The notes under the pieces are model-generated. The model saw only the letters and a program-made list of their open reading frames with translations. It searched no databases and was not told where the DNA came from. Made by a program: the position numbers and the translations under genes. 64,000 nt of DNA from Sapria himalayana (lineage: Eukaryota > Streptophyta > Magnoliopsida > Malpighiales > Rafflesiaceae), in the NCBI GenBank assembly GCA_029783825.1, contig JAREIK010010368.1, positions 62,001 to 126,000 on the forward strand, written 5' to 3'. This document shows, piece after piece, positions 27,201 through 40,147 of the stretch; within the stretch, counting starts at the first letter, position 1; the number at the start of each line of letters is the position of its first letter.

Positions 27201-30200
27201 ATATGATATTTAATTATTAATATTATTATAACTAAATATTGTATTCACATTTCAAAAAATCTTAAGTTTTATTATATTTTTAGAGGTTATAACCTCTGAA
27301 AATTAGAAAATATTACAAATTTTTTTTGTTATTTTATTGTTTAAATAAAACCTATAAAATACTAAATGCTTAAAAACATAAATCTCTAAACTCCTAAATG
27401 TCAAAACCATTAAACTAGTATACATTAATAATAAATCATAAATCTCATTTTAATTTTTATTCAGTATAATTTTAAATTTTTATTTTAATTATTTATCAGT
27501 TTATTTTTATAAAAATATTAATTACAAATTAAATTATTAGTGGGACAGAACTAATTTAAATTAAATTGGTATACCCTAAATAATAAATAATAAATCTCAT
27601 TTTTTTTAATTATAATTTTAAAAATTCATTTTAATTATTTATTTGTTTATTTTTATATAAATATTAATAACAAAATAAATTAAGATTTTTACAAATATAA
27701 TTTATATAAATTATTTTTAATCAAAAAAATATAGAATAACTTTTTAAAAAAAAATTTCAAAACAAAAAATTATTATATAGAAATATATCTTGATTTGCTT
27801 CTGAATCATATTTGGTTTTTTAATTATATTTTAATTGATATCTATCTTATTAATTATAGATTATTAATTTATTTTTTGATCATTATTAGAATATTTTTCC
27901 ATAAAAATGTTTATATTGAATTTATATGATATATAAATATAAATAATATTATAACTAAATATAATATTCACTTTTAAAAAAATTTTAAAATTATTATATT
28001 TTCAATGATTATAACATTTGAAAATGTCAAAAAAAAATAATTTTTTTTGTTATTTCATTGTTTAAATAAAACCTTTACACAACTAAATGTCTAAGCACTT
28101 AAATCACAAAACTACAAAATCCTGATACCCCTATATAGATAATCCTTTAAACCAGTATACCCTAAATAATAATTAATAAATCTCATTTTTATTTGTTTTC
28201 ATTATAATTTAAAAAATTAATTTTTATTGTTTAGTTTTTTATTTATATATATATATTAATTATAAAATAAATTATGAGTTAAAAATATAATTTATTAAAA
28301 ATATTTTTCATCAAAAAATAGATAAGCTTATAAAAATCATAAAAATTTAAAAACAAATAATTATAATTTAGTTAATTATTTTGTTTTGTTTTTGAATCAT
28401 TTTAGGTTTTGATATTATATTTAAAGTAATATCAATATTATTCATAATAGATTTTTAATCTATTTTTTGATAATTATTAGAATATCTATCAATAAAATTA
28501 TTTATATTGATTTATATGATATACAATTATTATGATTATTATAAATATATATTGTATTCACTTTTGAAAAGAAATTTTAAAATTATTTTATTTTCAAAGG
28601 TTATAACCTTAAAAAATCAGAAAAAATAATAAAAATAAAGTTTTTGTTATTTCATTTTTAAAATAATAACTATATATCATTAAATTCTTACATACTTAAA
28701 TCAGTAAGCTCATAGACCCCGAAACCCCTAAATACATAAACCTTTTAACAGCTATATACTACTTAATAAATAATAAATCTCATTTTTATTTCTATTTATT
28801 ATAATTTTAAATATTCATTTTAATTATTTATAGTTTAATTATTTAGAAAAATTAATTACAAAATAAATTATGAGTGAAACAAATATTTTTTAAATAATTT
28901 ATTTTTAATCAAAAAAAAATATAAGCTGATAAAAAGAAGGAAATATTTGAAAATTAAATATTATTATTTAATAATATATATTGATTTGATTTTGAATTAT
29001 TTTGTGTTATGTAAATATATTTTAATTAATATTTATATTATTAATAATAGGATATTAATTTAATTTTTAATCATTATTATACTATCTATCATTAAAATTG
29101 TTTAAATTGAATTTATATGATATATAATTAGTAAGATTAATATAATCATATATGGTATTAACATTTCAAAAAATTTTAAAAATTATCTTATTTTCAAAGG
29201 TTATAACCTTTGAAAATTAGATAAAATCAAAATTTTTTTTTATTTTTATTATATAAATAAAAACTATAAACCACTAAATCCCTAAAAACATAAATTGCTA
29301 AACTCCTAAATGACAAAACCCCTAAATTAACAATCCATTAAACCGGTATACCATATATAATAAATCATAAATCTCATTTTAATTTGTATTCATTATAATT
29401 TTAAATATTCATTTTAATTATTTATTAGTTTATTTTTTATAGAAATATTAATTGAAAAATAAATAAAGAATCAGACAAATATAATTTTAAAAATTTATTT
29501 TTAATCAAAAAATAAATATAAGCTTATACAAAGAAGTACAAATTTAAAAACAAAAAATTATCATTAAGTAATATATTTTACTTTGATTTTGAATCATTAT
29601 AGGTTTTGCATTTATATTTTAATTGCTATTAATCTTATTAATAATAGTTTATTAATTTATTTTTTGATCATTATTATAATATCTATAAATAAAATTACTT
29701 ATATTGAATTTAAATGTCTTATAATTATTAAGATTATTAAAACTATTTATTATATATACGTTTGAAAAAAATTTAAAAATTATTATATTTTCAAAGGTTA
29801 TAACGTTCAAAAATGATAAAAAATCACAAAAATAATTTTTTTATTATATTATTATTTTAATAAAACATATAAACCACTAAATGCCTAATCATTTAAATAT
29901 CTAGACTCCTTAACACCAAAACTCCCAAAGTCTTAAACCATTAAACCTATATAACCTAAATAATAAAAAATAAATCTCATTATTATTTGTATTCATTATA
30001 ATTTTAAATATTCATTTTAATTATTTTTAGTTTATTTTTATAGAAATATTAATTACAAAATAAATAATGTGTGAGACATAATTTAAATATATTATTTTTT
30101 ATGAAAATAAATAAGCTGATAAAAATAAACAAAATTTCAAAAATTTAAAATTTTATTTAGTAATATAATTTAATTTGATTTTAAATTATTTTTGGTTCTG

Positions 30201-33200
30201 CAATATATTTTAATTAATATCCATCTTATTAATAATAGTTTATTAATTTATTTTTCGATCATTATAAAAATATATATTAATAAAATTTTTTATATTAAAT
30301 TTACATCATATATAATTATTAAGATTATTTTAACTAAGTATTGTATTCATATTTTAGAAAGATTAAAAAATTTTTATATTATCAAAGGTTATAACCTTTG
30401 AAAATCATGAAATTTCATAAAAATAAATTTTTTGTTATTTCATTGATTAAATAAAACCTATAAACACCTAAATGTGCAAACATATAAATCAATAAACTTT
30501 TTAACCCCAAAACCACAAAAAACTTAAACCATTAATTAGGTATACCCTAAATAATAAATCATATATCTCTTTTTATTAGTATTCATTATAATCGAAAAAA
30601 TTCATTTTAATTATTTATCAATTTATTTTTATATAAATATTTTTTAAAAAATAATTTATTAGTGTGACAGATATAATTTAAATAATTTATTTTTCATCAA
30701 AATAATATATAAGCTTATAAAATGACGCAAAATTTTTAAAATAAAAAATTATTATCTAGTAATATATCTTATTTTGATTTTGAATCATTTTATATTCTAC
30801 AATTATATTTTAATTTATATCATTCTTATTAATGCTAGTTTATTAATTTATTTATTGATCATTATTAAAATATCTACTAATAAAATTATTTATATTTAGT
30901 TTACATTATATATAATTATTAAGATTATTATAACTAAATATTATATTCACATTTAAAAAAATTAAAATTATTATATTTTATAAGGTTACAACTTTCAAAA
31001 ATTAAAAAAAATCATAAAATTAAATTTTTTGTTTTTTAATTATTTAGATAATAACTATAAATCACTAAAGGTCTAAACACTTAAATCACTAAACTTCTAA
31101 ACCCAAGAAACACCTAAATACTTAAACCATTAAATCGGTATATCCTGAATTATAAATAATAAATCTCAAATTTATTTGTATTCATTATAATTTTAAATAA
31201 TTATTTTAATTATTTATTAGTTTATTATTATAGAATTATAAAAAATAAAAAATAAATTATGAGTAAGACAAATATAATTTAAATAATTTATCTTACTTTG
31301 ATTTTGAATAAATTTAGATTCTGCAAATATATTTTAAATAATATCTATCTTATTAATAATAGTTTATTAAATTTTTTTTGATCATTATTATAATATCTAG
31401 CAATGTAATTATTTATATTGAATTTAAATTACTTATAATTATTAAGATTATTATTACTAAATATTATATTTACATTTGAAAAAAATTTAAAAATTATTAT
31501 ATTTTCAAAGGTTATAACCATCAAAAATTAAAAATATAATAAAAATAAATTTTTTGTTATATCATTGTTAAAATAAAAATTATAAACCACTAAATGCCTA
31601 AACACTTAAAGTTCTAAACTCCTAAACACAAAAGACCCTAAATACTTAAACCTTTAAAATTGTAAACCTTAAATATAAATTATGAGTGATACAAATATAA
31701 TTTAAATAATTTATTTTTCATCAAAAAAAATATAATCTTATAAAAAGAAGAAAAAACTAAAAAAATAAATTATTATTTAGTAATAAATTTTATTTGGATT
31801 TTGAATATTTTTTTGCAATTATATTTTAATTTATATCTATCAAATTAATAATAGCATATTAATTTATTTTTTGATAATTGATATCATATCTATCAATAAA
31901 ATTATTTATATTTAGTTTATATTATATATAATTATAATAATTAATATTACTAAATATTGTATTAACATTTTTAAAAAAATTTAAAATTATTATATTTTCA
32001 AAGGTTATGACCTTTGAAAATGTGAAATAAAATCAAAAATATTTTTTTTGTTATTTCATTGTTTAAATAAAACCTATAAACCACTAAATGCCTAAAAACA
32101 TAAATTGCTAAAGTTATAAACGAAAAAACCTCTAAATACTTAAAATATTTAACTGAATACATTAATAATAATTCATAAATCTCATTTTAATTTTTATTCA
32201 TTATAATTTTAAATTTTTATTTTGATTATTTATCAGTTTATTTTTATAAAAATATTAATTACAAAATAAATTATTAGTGAGATTGATCTAATTTAAATTA
32301 GTCTGGTATACCCAAAATAATAAAGAATAAATCTCAATATTATTTTTTTCATTATAATATTAAATATTCATTTTAATTATTTATATGTTTATTTTTATAT
32401 AAATATTAATTGAAAAATAAATTATGAGTTAGACAAATATAATTTATATAAATTAATTTTCATCAAAAAAATATGGATAAACTTTTTAAAAGAAAAAATA
32501 TTTTCAAAACAACAAATTATTATATAGTAATATATTTTGATTTCTTCTGAATCATTTTAAAATTTTTTATTATATTTTAATTGATATCTATCTTCTCAAT
32601 AATAGATTATTAATTTATTTTTTGATCATTTTTAGAATATTTATCAATAATATTGTTTATATTGAATTTATATGATATATAAATATAATGATTATTATAA
32701 CTAAATATTGAATTCACATTTGAAAAAATTTTAAAAATTATTATATTTTCAAATGATATAACCTTTGAAAATATCAAAAAATAATAAAAATAAATATTTT
32801 GTTATTTTAATTTTTAAATAAAACCTATAAACCACTAAATTCATACACTGTAAAATCAATAAACTCCTAAGGCCCGTAATGCCTAAATACACCATTAAAC
32901 GGCTATATACTACTTAATAATTAAGAAATCTAATTTTTATTTCAATTTATTATTATTTTAAATATTAATTTTAATTATTTATATGTTTATTTTATAAAAA
33001 TATTTATTACGAAAGAAATTATGAGTGCGACATATATAATTTTAATAATTTATTTTTTATCAAAAAAAAATATACTCTTATAAAATAAGTAAAATTTTAA
33101 AAATTAAAATTTATTATCTAGTAATATTTTTAACTTTAATTTTGAATCAATTTGAGTTTCGTAAATATTTTTTAATTATTATGTATCTTATTATTAATAG

Positions 33201-33341
33201 TTTATTAATTTAATTTTAGATCATTATTATAATATATATATCAATAAAAGTCTTCACATTGAATTTATCTGATATATAATTATTAAAATTATTATAACTA
33301 AATATTATTTTCACATTTCAAAAAATTTTAAATATTATTAT

Positions 33342-33369
33342 ATTTTCATAGGTTATAACCTATGAAAAT
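33342..33369. promoter_or_regulatory. Palindrome with paired CATAGG/CCTATG change
   Basis: This is a perfect 28-bp dyad in which the usual CAAAGG..CCTTTG arms are CATAGG..CCTATG, so both arms carry the matching substitution. The inverted-array partner at 52028-52053 has the same pair. Half-changed forms exist at about 2776, 15074, 44735 and 48306. Confidence 0.7.
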
Positions 33370-33940
33370 GACAAAAAATTATGATTTTTTTTTGTTATTT
33401 TAATATTTATATACAACATATAAACCACTAAATGCCTAAAAACATAAATCACTAAAATCCTAAACGACAAAACTTCTAAATACTTAAACTATTAAATTGG
33501 TATACATTAATAATAAATCATTAATCTCATTTTAATTTTTATTAATTATAATTTTAAATTTTTATTATAATTATTTATCAGTTTATTTTTATAGAAATAT
33601 TAATTACAAAATAAATTATTAGTGAGACAGATCTATTTTAAATAATTTATTTTTTATCAAAAAAAAATATATGCTTATAAAAAGACGTAAAATTTTAAAA
33701 ACAAATATTTATTATTTTGTAATATATTTTAATTATATTTTGAATTATTTTAGGTTTTGCAATTATATTTTAATTTATATCATTCTTATTAATAATAGTT
33801 TATCAATTTTTTATTGATCATTATTATAATATCTATTAATAAAATTATTTATATTGAGTTTACATTATATATAATTATTAAGAATATTATAACTATATAT
33901 TATATTAACATTTAAAAAAATAAAAATTATTATATTTTCA

Positions 33941-33950
33941 AAGGTACCTT
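33941..33950. promoter_or_regulatory. Palindrome with shortened centre, AAGGTACCTT
   Basis: The standard centre GGTTATAACC is contracted to GGTACC, which leaves a 10-bp perfect dyad. The mirror-image unit at 51446-51455 has the same contraction. The two lie in units with matching linkers, so this is probably one ancestral event. Confidence 0.65.
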
Positions 33951-36804
33951 CAAAAATTAAAAAAAATCAAAAAATTTATTTTTTTATTTTTTTATCCTTA
34001 AATAAAAACTATAAATCACTAAAGTCGTAATAATATAAATCACTAAACACCAAAACACCTAAATACTTAAACCATTAAACTTGTATATCCTGAATAATAA
34101 ATAATAAATCTCAATTTTATTTGTATTAATTATAATTTTAAATATTCATTTTAATTATTTATTAGTTTATTATTATAGAATTATAAATTATAAAATAAAT
34201 TATGAGTAAGACAAATATAATTTAAATAATTTATTTTTAAAAACAAAAATATAAACTTATGAAAAAAGCAAAACATTAAAAAAATTATTATTTAGTAATA
34301 TATTTTACTTTAATTTTGATCAATTTAGATTTTGCAAATATATTTTAAATAATATCTATCTTATTAATAATAGTTTATTAATTTTTTTTTGATCATTATT
34401 ATAATATCTAGCAATCTAATTATTTATATTGAATTTAAATGACTTATAATTATTAAGATTATTATAACTAAATATTATATTTATATTTGAAATAAATTTA
34501 AAAATTATTATATTTTCAAAGGTTATAACCATCAAAAATTAAAAATATAATAAAAATAAATTTTTTGTTATATCATTGTTAAAATAAAGATTATAAACCA
34601 CTAAATGCCTAAACACTTAAACTTCTAAACTCCTAAACACAAAAGACCCTAAATACTTAAACCTTTAAAATTGTAAACCTTAAATATAATTTAAATAATT
34701 TATTAAAATATTAATTACAAAATAAATTATGAGTGATACAAATATAATTTAAATAATTTATTTTTCATCAAAAAAAATATAATCTTATAAAAAGAAGAAA
34801 AAACTCAAAAAATAAATTATTATTTAGTAATAAATTTTACTTGGATTTTGAATATTTTTTGAAATTATATTTTAATTTATATATATCAAATTAATAATAG
34901 CATATTAATTTATTTTTTGATAATTGATATAATATTTATCAATAAAATTGTTCATATTTAGTTTATATTATATATAGTTATAATAATTATTTTTACTAAA
35001 TATTGTATTCACATTTTTAAAAAATTTTAAAATTATTATATTTTCATATGTTATGACATTTGAAAATTTTACAAAATATCAAAAATAAATTTTTTATTAT
35101 CTCATTGTTTAAAAAAAGTTATAGACCATTAAATGCCTAAATACTTAAATCAATAACTTCTAAATCTCGAAAACCCTAAATAGATAAATTTTTTAAACAG
35201 GTATATCCTAAAAAATAAATAATAAATTTCATTTTTATTTTCTTCATTATAATTTTAAATATTAATTTTAATTATTTATTTGTTTATTTATATATCAATA
35301 TTAATTACAAAATAAATTGAGCTAGACAAAAATAATTTATATAAATTATTTTTCATCAAGAAAATATAGATAAACTTATTAAAAGAAAAAAAAATAAAAA
35401 ATTATTATATAGTAATATATTTTTCTTTGCTTCTGAATCATTTTAGGTTTTGTAATTATATTTTAATTGATATCTAACTTATTAATAATAGATTATTAAT
35501 TTATTTTTTGATTATTATTAGAATATTTATCAATAAAAATATTTATATTTAATTTATATGATATATAGATTTTATAATTTTTATAACTAAATATTGTATT
35601 CACTTTTTAAAAAAATTTTAAAATTATTATATTTTCAAAGATTATAACCTTTGAACTTGTGAAAAAACAAAAAAAATATTTTTTATTATTATTTCATTGT
35701 TTAAATAAAACTTATAAATCACTAAATGCCTAAACACTTAAATCACTAAATTACAAAATCTCGATACCCCTATATAGATAATCGTTTAAATGGGTTGACC
35801 CTAAATAATAATTAATAAATCTCATTTTTATTTGTTTTCATTATAATTTAGAAAATCCATTTTGATTGTTTTTTTATTTATTTATATATATATATTAATT
35901 ATAAAATAAATTATGAGTTACAAATATAATTTATAAAAATTAATTTTCATCAAAAAATAGATAAACTTATAAAAAGAATAAATATTTAAAAACAAATAAT
36001 AATATTAAGTAATAAATTTTGCTTTGCTTTTGAATCATTTTATGTTTTGAAATTATATTTTAAGTAATATCAATCTTATTCATAATAGATTTTTAATTTA
36101 TTTTTTGATAATTATTAGAATATCTATCAATAAAATTGTTTATATTGAATTTATATGATATATAATTTTTATGATTATTATAAATAAATATTTATATTGA
36201 AAAAATCTTAAAAATTATTATATTTTCAAAGGTTAATATTAAAAAATAATACAAATAATTTTTTTTATTTTTTTTCTTAAATAAAACCAATAAACCACTA
36301 AATGCACACACAATTAAATCAGTAAACTCCTAAACTTCGTACTGCCTAAATACATAAAATATTAAACTACTATATACTACTTAATAATTAATAAATCTAA
36401 TTTTTATTTCAATATATTATAATTTTAAATATTCATTTTAATTTTTTATTAGTTTATTTTTATAGAAATATTTATTACAAAATAAAGTATGAGTGCGACA
36501 AATATAATTTAATTAATTTATTTTTAATAAAAAAAATATACGCTATAAAATAAGTAGAAATTTAAAAATTTAAAATTATTATCTAGTAATATATTTTACT
36601 TTATGTTTGAATCAATTTGGGTTTCATAAATATTTTTTAATTAATATCTATCTTTTTATTAATAGTTTATTAATTTAATTTTAGATCATCATTATATTAT
36701 CTATCAATAAAATTGTTTATATTGAATTTATATGATATTTAATTATTAATATTATTATAACTAAATATTGTATTCACATTTCAAAAAATTTTAAATTTTA
36801 TTAT

Positions 36805-36832
36805 ATTTTCAGAGGTTATAACCTCTGAAAAT
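36805..36832. promoter_or_regulatory. Palindrome with paired CAGAGG/CCTCTG change
   Basis: This is a perfect 28-bp dyad with matching substitutions in both arms. The near-duplicate unit at 27282-27297 has the same pair with one flanking mismatch. A half-changed form (CAAAGG..CCTCTG) is at about 61811. Confidence 0.7.
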
Positions 36833-37515
36833 TAGAAAATATTACAAATTTTTTTAAGTTATTTTATTGTTTAAATAAAACTTATAAAATACTAAATGCC
36901 TAAAAACATAAATCTCTAAACTCCTAAATGTCAAAACCTCTAAATACTTAAACTATTAAAATGATATACATTAATAATAAATCTTAATACTCATTTTAAT
37001 TATTTATCACTTTATTCTTATAGAAATATTAATTACAAAATAAATTATTAGTGAGACGGATCTAATTTAAATTAAACCGGTATCCCTAAATAATAAATAT
37101 TAAATAATAAATCTCATTTTTTTTCATTATAATTTTAAATATTCATTTTAATTATTTATTTGTATATTTATATATAAATATTAATGACAAAATAAATTAT
37201 GAGTTAGACATATATAATTTATATAAATTATTTTTCATAAAAAAAATATAGATAAACTTATTAAAAGAAGAAAAAATTCAAAAACAAAAAATTATTATAG
37301 AGTAATATATTTTTATTTACTTCTGAATCATTATAAGTTTTGTAATTATATTTTAATTAATATCTATCTTATTATTAATGGATTATTAATTTATTTTTTG
37401 ATTATTTTTAGAATATTTATCAATAAAATTATTTATATTGAATTTATATAATATATAAAATTAATGATTAGTATAACTAAATATTGTATTCACATTTGAA
37501 AAAATTTAAAAATTA

Positions 37516-37551
37516 TTATATTTTCAAAGGTTATAACCTTTGAAAATATAA
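37516..37551. promoter_or_regulatory. Perfect 36-bp palindrome, last one before the orientation switch
   Basis: The dyad extends 18 bases each side of the centre of CAAAGGTTATAACCTTTG. Only about 80 bases of satellite separate it from the hAT remnant. Its mirror partner by linker order is the 42204-42232 dyad, which has a one-base centre. Confidence 0.65.
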
Positions 37552-38430
37552 AAAAATAATAAAAATAAATTTTTTGTTATTTTATTTTTTAAATAAAACC
37601 TATAAACAACTTAATTCTAAAGGTACTCATGGGACCGGACGAGATAGGGATTAGAAATCTACAGTCCCTTCCCATAGTTTGGAGATTTTTTTTGAAGATC
37701 CAGACCCATCCCATAGGTTGAAAATATCGAGACATGACGGGACGTAGATAGGGGATTTTGGGTAGGATAAAATTGTTCTGGGACGGAACAGAGTTTGGAC
37801 ATTTTTTTCAATTTATTTTCTTCAAACTGGCCAAGTTAGTTATGTTGAAACCTTTTGTTGTACAATTTATTATTCCTTAGTTATTTATCTTTCAAACTCA
37901 ATATGGACCAATTTTGTTTTGTCAAATAGGCTGAATACTGCAAACGAGTTCAACTACCTTGTCAAAAGGTTTGATGTGTAGAAATGGATAGAAATGTTAA
38001 ATAGAATGGGACCGAGTTGTTTCCTTAATTTGGTTCTTTATTATTTCACAAGTTGGCTTTGTTCAGCCGAGTCAAAGTTAACCATAATAGCAATACTACA
38101 TTTTTTAAACAATTACTAAAGATATTACGGAATAGCTAAAGATGACCACATACATTGGTAGCAGCAATTACTAATTATGTAATTGCTAAAATTAGGCAAC
38201 TTAATATAACAAAAAAAATACAACTAATAACAAACATGATAATAATCATTTCAAAGGTTCGACCCGGAATAGCTTAAAATCCAAACCCAATTAATTATCT
38301 CTTCTACAACTCCTTCCTTTTATTCCTCCACTATAGAAAGACAACCATAGATGAAAACGTGTTAATCATGTAGACATAAATTTCTAAGATGAAAGAGTAA
38401 TAAAAAAAACAAAATATTACATTAAAAAAT

Positions 38431-39052
38431 TTAATACACCCTTTCCAAATTTAGTTGCCCAACTATAGTTGGAAGAATATTTGGATCTTGTGACCCCTCT
38501 GAAAATTGTAATTAAACCATATTTTTATAAAATTGAATGAATAAAATAAGTAAAAGTGAAATTAAAATTTACAAGATTTGTATACTAACCTGATTCATTA
38601 TCATCAAGGTCTTGAACTAATTCTTCAATTTCAATAGGTTTGTTTGTGCTTCTCAACCAATATTGTAGACATATGAGAACTTCAACTGTAATAGGTGTTA
38701 AAGAACTCCAAAATTTATATAAAGTTCTTCCCCAATGGTAAATGTAGAATCGTATGCCACAGTAGATGCTTGGATAACAAATACATCCCTTGCTACATTT
38801 GCCAAAGAAGGATACCTAATCTCATTTACTTTCCACCAGTTTAGAAGATCAAAATCAATTCTATTTTTTTTCAAGTTTGTCCTCCAAGTACCTATCCAAC
38901 TCTTCCAAAGCTACAACTTCTTGTTCTTTCTCCAATTCAACAAAAAAATCATCAACATAGTATCACTACCATCAAACAAATCATCATTTTTCTTCAACAC
39001 ACTAGAAGAGAAATCATCTTCTTTTGATTCATCTTCATTTAAATCTTTATAA
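38431..39052 (-). pseudogene. hAT-family transposase, C-terminal fragment (dimerisation domain), frameshifted
   Basis: Read on the - strand, this encodes the C-terminal hAT dimerisation region. An acidic linker is followed by LEELDRYLED, then DFDLLNWWKVNEIRYPSLA, ARDVFVIQASTVAYDS, RTLYKFWSSLTPITVE and ICLQYWLRS. These match the order conserved in plant RICESLEEPER-like zf-BED hAT transposases (LD.YL, DFD.L.WWK, YP.L..MARD, STVASES, SLSP..VEALIC..DWLR). At least three frame changes are needed: near 38942-38962, in the homopolymer at 38864-38871, and near 38728-38733. It is therefore dead. The reading continues through a canonical intron (38499-38589) into a short last exon that ends at TAA (38431-38433). 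The BED zinc finger and catalytic core are absent. hAT transposases act in the nucleus as cut-and-paste enzymes; this domain mediates oligomerisation. Confidence 0.85.
38499..38589 (-). other. Putative 91-bp intron in the hAT pseudogene
   Basis: On the - strand, CAG|GTTAGT at 38590/38589 and TTTTCAG|AGG at 38499/38498 give a GT..AG intron. Its removal keeps the frame (split Glu codon after DNES) and adds GSQDPNILPTIVGQLNLE before the stop. The length and AT-richness suit a plant nuclear intron. Its splice sites survive although the exon is frameshifted. Confidence 0.6.
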
Positions 39053-40147
39053 TCATTTAGGCACACAACTTACAAAAGACTAAAAAGCTGACTAATTTAG
39101 GCAAGCTCACCAAATCATATGCACCTTAATGATTCTATGCATAAAATACATAAAAAAACATAATGCCTAATATTTCTAAGCGTACGAATACAACTAAAAT
39201 CACTTGGCATTCCTGGACTTCAGTGTTGGCATTGAGTCATTATGCATACTGCGTCCTTTTCATTCGGATTCATCCAAGCCTTTTGGAGGAACCAGAATGA
39301 TGCACCATATTAAATCTATGCAAATATAAGATTGTGCATATGTGTGACATGCACCAACAAGTGTTTGCCTGTCATTGCTATGCACTGGAATACATTTAAA
39401 ACTGAATACCCATAAATACACAAGCCCATATCTACAGCACTTTGTCAATTCATTCTCACCATTGAATTCAACATTATTTTGCTCCAATGATCCTCAAAAA
39501 AGTATCTCTTGGGTTAGAATGCTTCCTCCTCGAGCTCCATGAATTGGCTGTATGTTGCACCAACAAAATATAAAAAAATATGCATGCATCAGTGTGCATG
39601 GGTGATGAGGTCCATCTCATACTCTAATTATCTATGCGTACAACCTAGCTAGAATACAAGTAAAATTACAAAATGCTATAAAGATGGGTCTCCTGCTCGC
39701 AGGAGTGTAGCATCGCCTAATGTGTATTTACAAAATGCATTAGTAGGCCCCACTTAGAGATACCCAGGTGGCTGGTCTGGAATCCACTGCTTACTGGCCC
39801 TGCTTGGTGATGCTTCGGATTTTGTCGGCTATCCAATTAATCATGGATTACCCGCTACTCCTGTTGGGCGACGGTTGAGTAGCCCTCTATGCTGCCTGAT
39901 AGGGCTAGTGGGACCCACTCCCAGCTACTCCTGGGTTTACTCGCGACCACTTTGCTCGGTCTCGTCAGTTGTCTAAATGTTATCATCTCGGCTTGATAGG
40001 GGGGCCCACTACAAGCTAGTGGCCCATACTTCTGGCTGCTTCCAGAAATTATTGGCCCCTCTAAATGCTACACCAAAATGGACATGAATATGTGCATGTG
40101 TGAACTGTGGTCCGTCTCTATGTGTGTGTGGTGTAGCAGTATCAGGG
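39053..40147 (-). repeat. Spacer block, copy D (inverted, truncated)
   Basis: This is the first half of the block in inverted orientation. It runs from its satellite junction at 40147 (ACTGCTACACC read on -) to GTGTGCCTAAATGAT, about 20 bases short of the A-run, where it meets the hAT remnant. An internal piece of about 165 bp or more is missing at TACCCAGGTGGCTGG (about 39766), where the text jumps from the AAGTGGGGCC region to CGGGTGGCTGGTC-like sequence. The telomere-like stretch and tail of the block are absent. Confidence 0.85.
39767..39976 (+). other. Open frame in block D matching the 75-codon frame of B and C
   Basis: The frame GGWSGIHCLLALLGDASD continues open to TAA at 39974-39976, the same end point as in the other blocks. 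The start region is lost in the internal deletion. It supports a frame inherited by all copies but gives no evidence of function. Confidence 0.25.

Larger units (their letters stand above)
23641..37615 (+). repeat. AT-rich satellite array, segment 4 (left arm of the inverted structure)
   Basis: This is the longest + orientation stretch. Palindrome centres lie near 24209, 25556, 26091, 26692, 27289, 28010, 28603, 29203, 29800, 30391, 30988, 31514, 32007, 32755, 33355, 33945, 34525, 35053, 35645, 36818 and 37533. Units at 26.8-27.4 kb and 36.3-36.95 kb are near duplicates that share the rare CAGAGG palindrome variant. Linkers at 31.66 and 34.66 kb (ACCTTTAAAATTGTAAACC) pair with inverted linkers at 53.77 and 50.72 kb. 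The linker at 35.77 kb (TCTCGATACCCC) pairs with 44.01 kb. The array ends at AACCTATAAACAACTTAATTC, where the hAT remnant begins. No gene is seen. Confidence 0.88.
37616..39052 (-). mobile_element. Degenerate hAT transposon remnant at the array switch point
   Basis: This 1.4-kb stretch of non-satellite DNA lies between the + and - oriented arrays. On the - strand it contains the 3' end of a hAT transposase (38431-39052) and then about 0.8 kb of non-coding DNA. The distal 37620-37800 is rich in GGGAC/GGGAT words (GGACCGGACGAGATAGGG, GACGGGACG), the kind of G/C-rich subterminal repeat found near the ends of many plant hAT elements. The 5' part of the transposase is missing: the element stops abruptly where block D begins at 39052/39053. 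No terminal inverted repeat or 8-bp target duplication could be fixed, as expected if one end is lost. Confidence 0.7.

Noticed and set aside
38735..39052. 105-codon open frame on the + strand
   Set aside because: It is the antisense shadow of the hAT transposase fragment, whose conserved motifs are on the - strand.
39260..39487. 75-codon open frame on the - strand in block D
   Set aside because: It reads through the donor-like and acceptor-like positions of the block, is open only in this copy, and has no recognisable domain.
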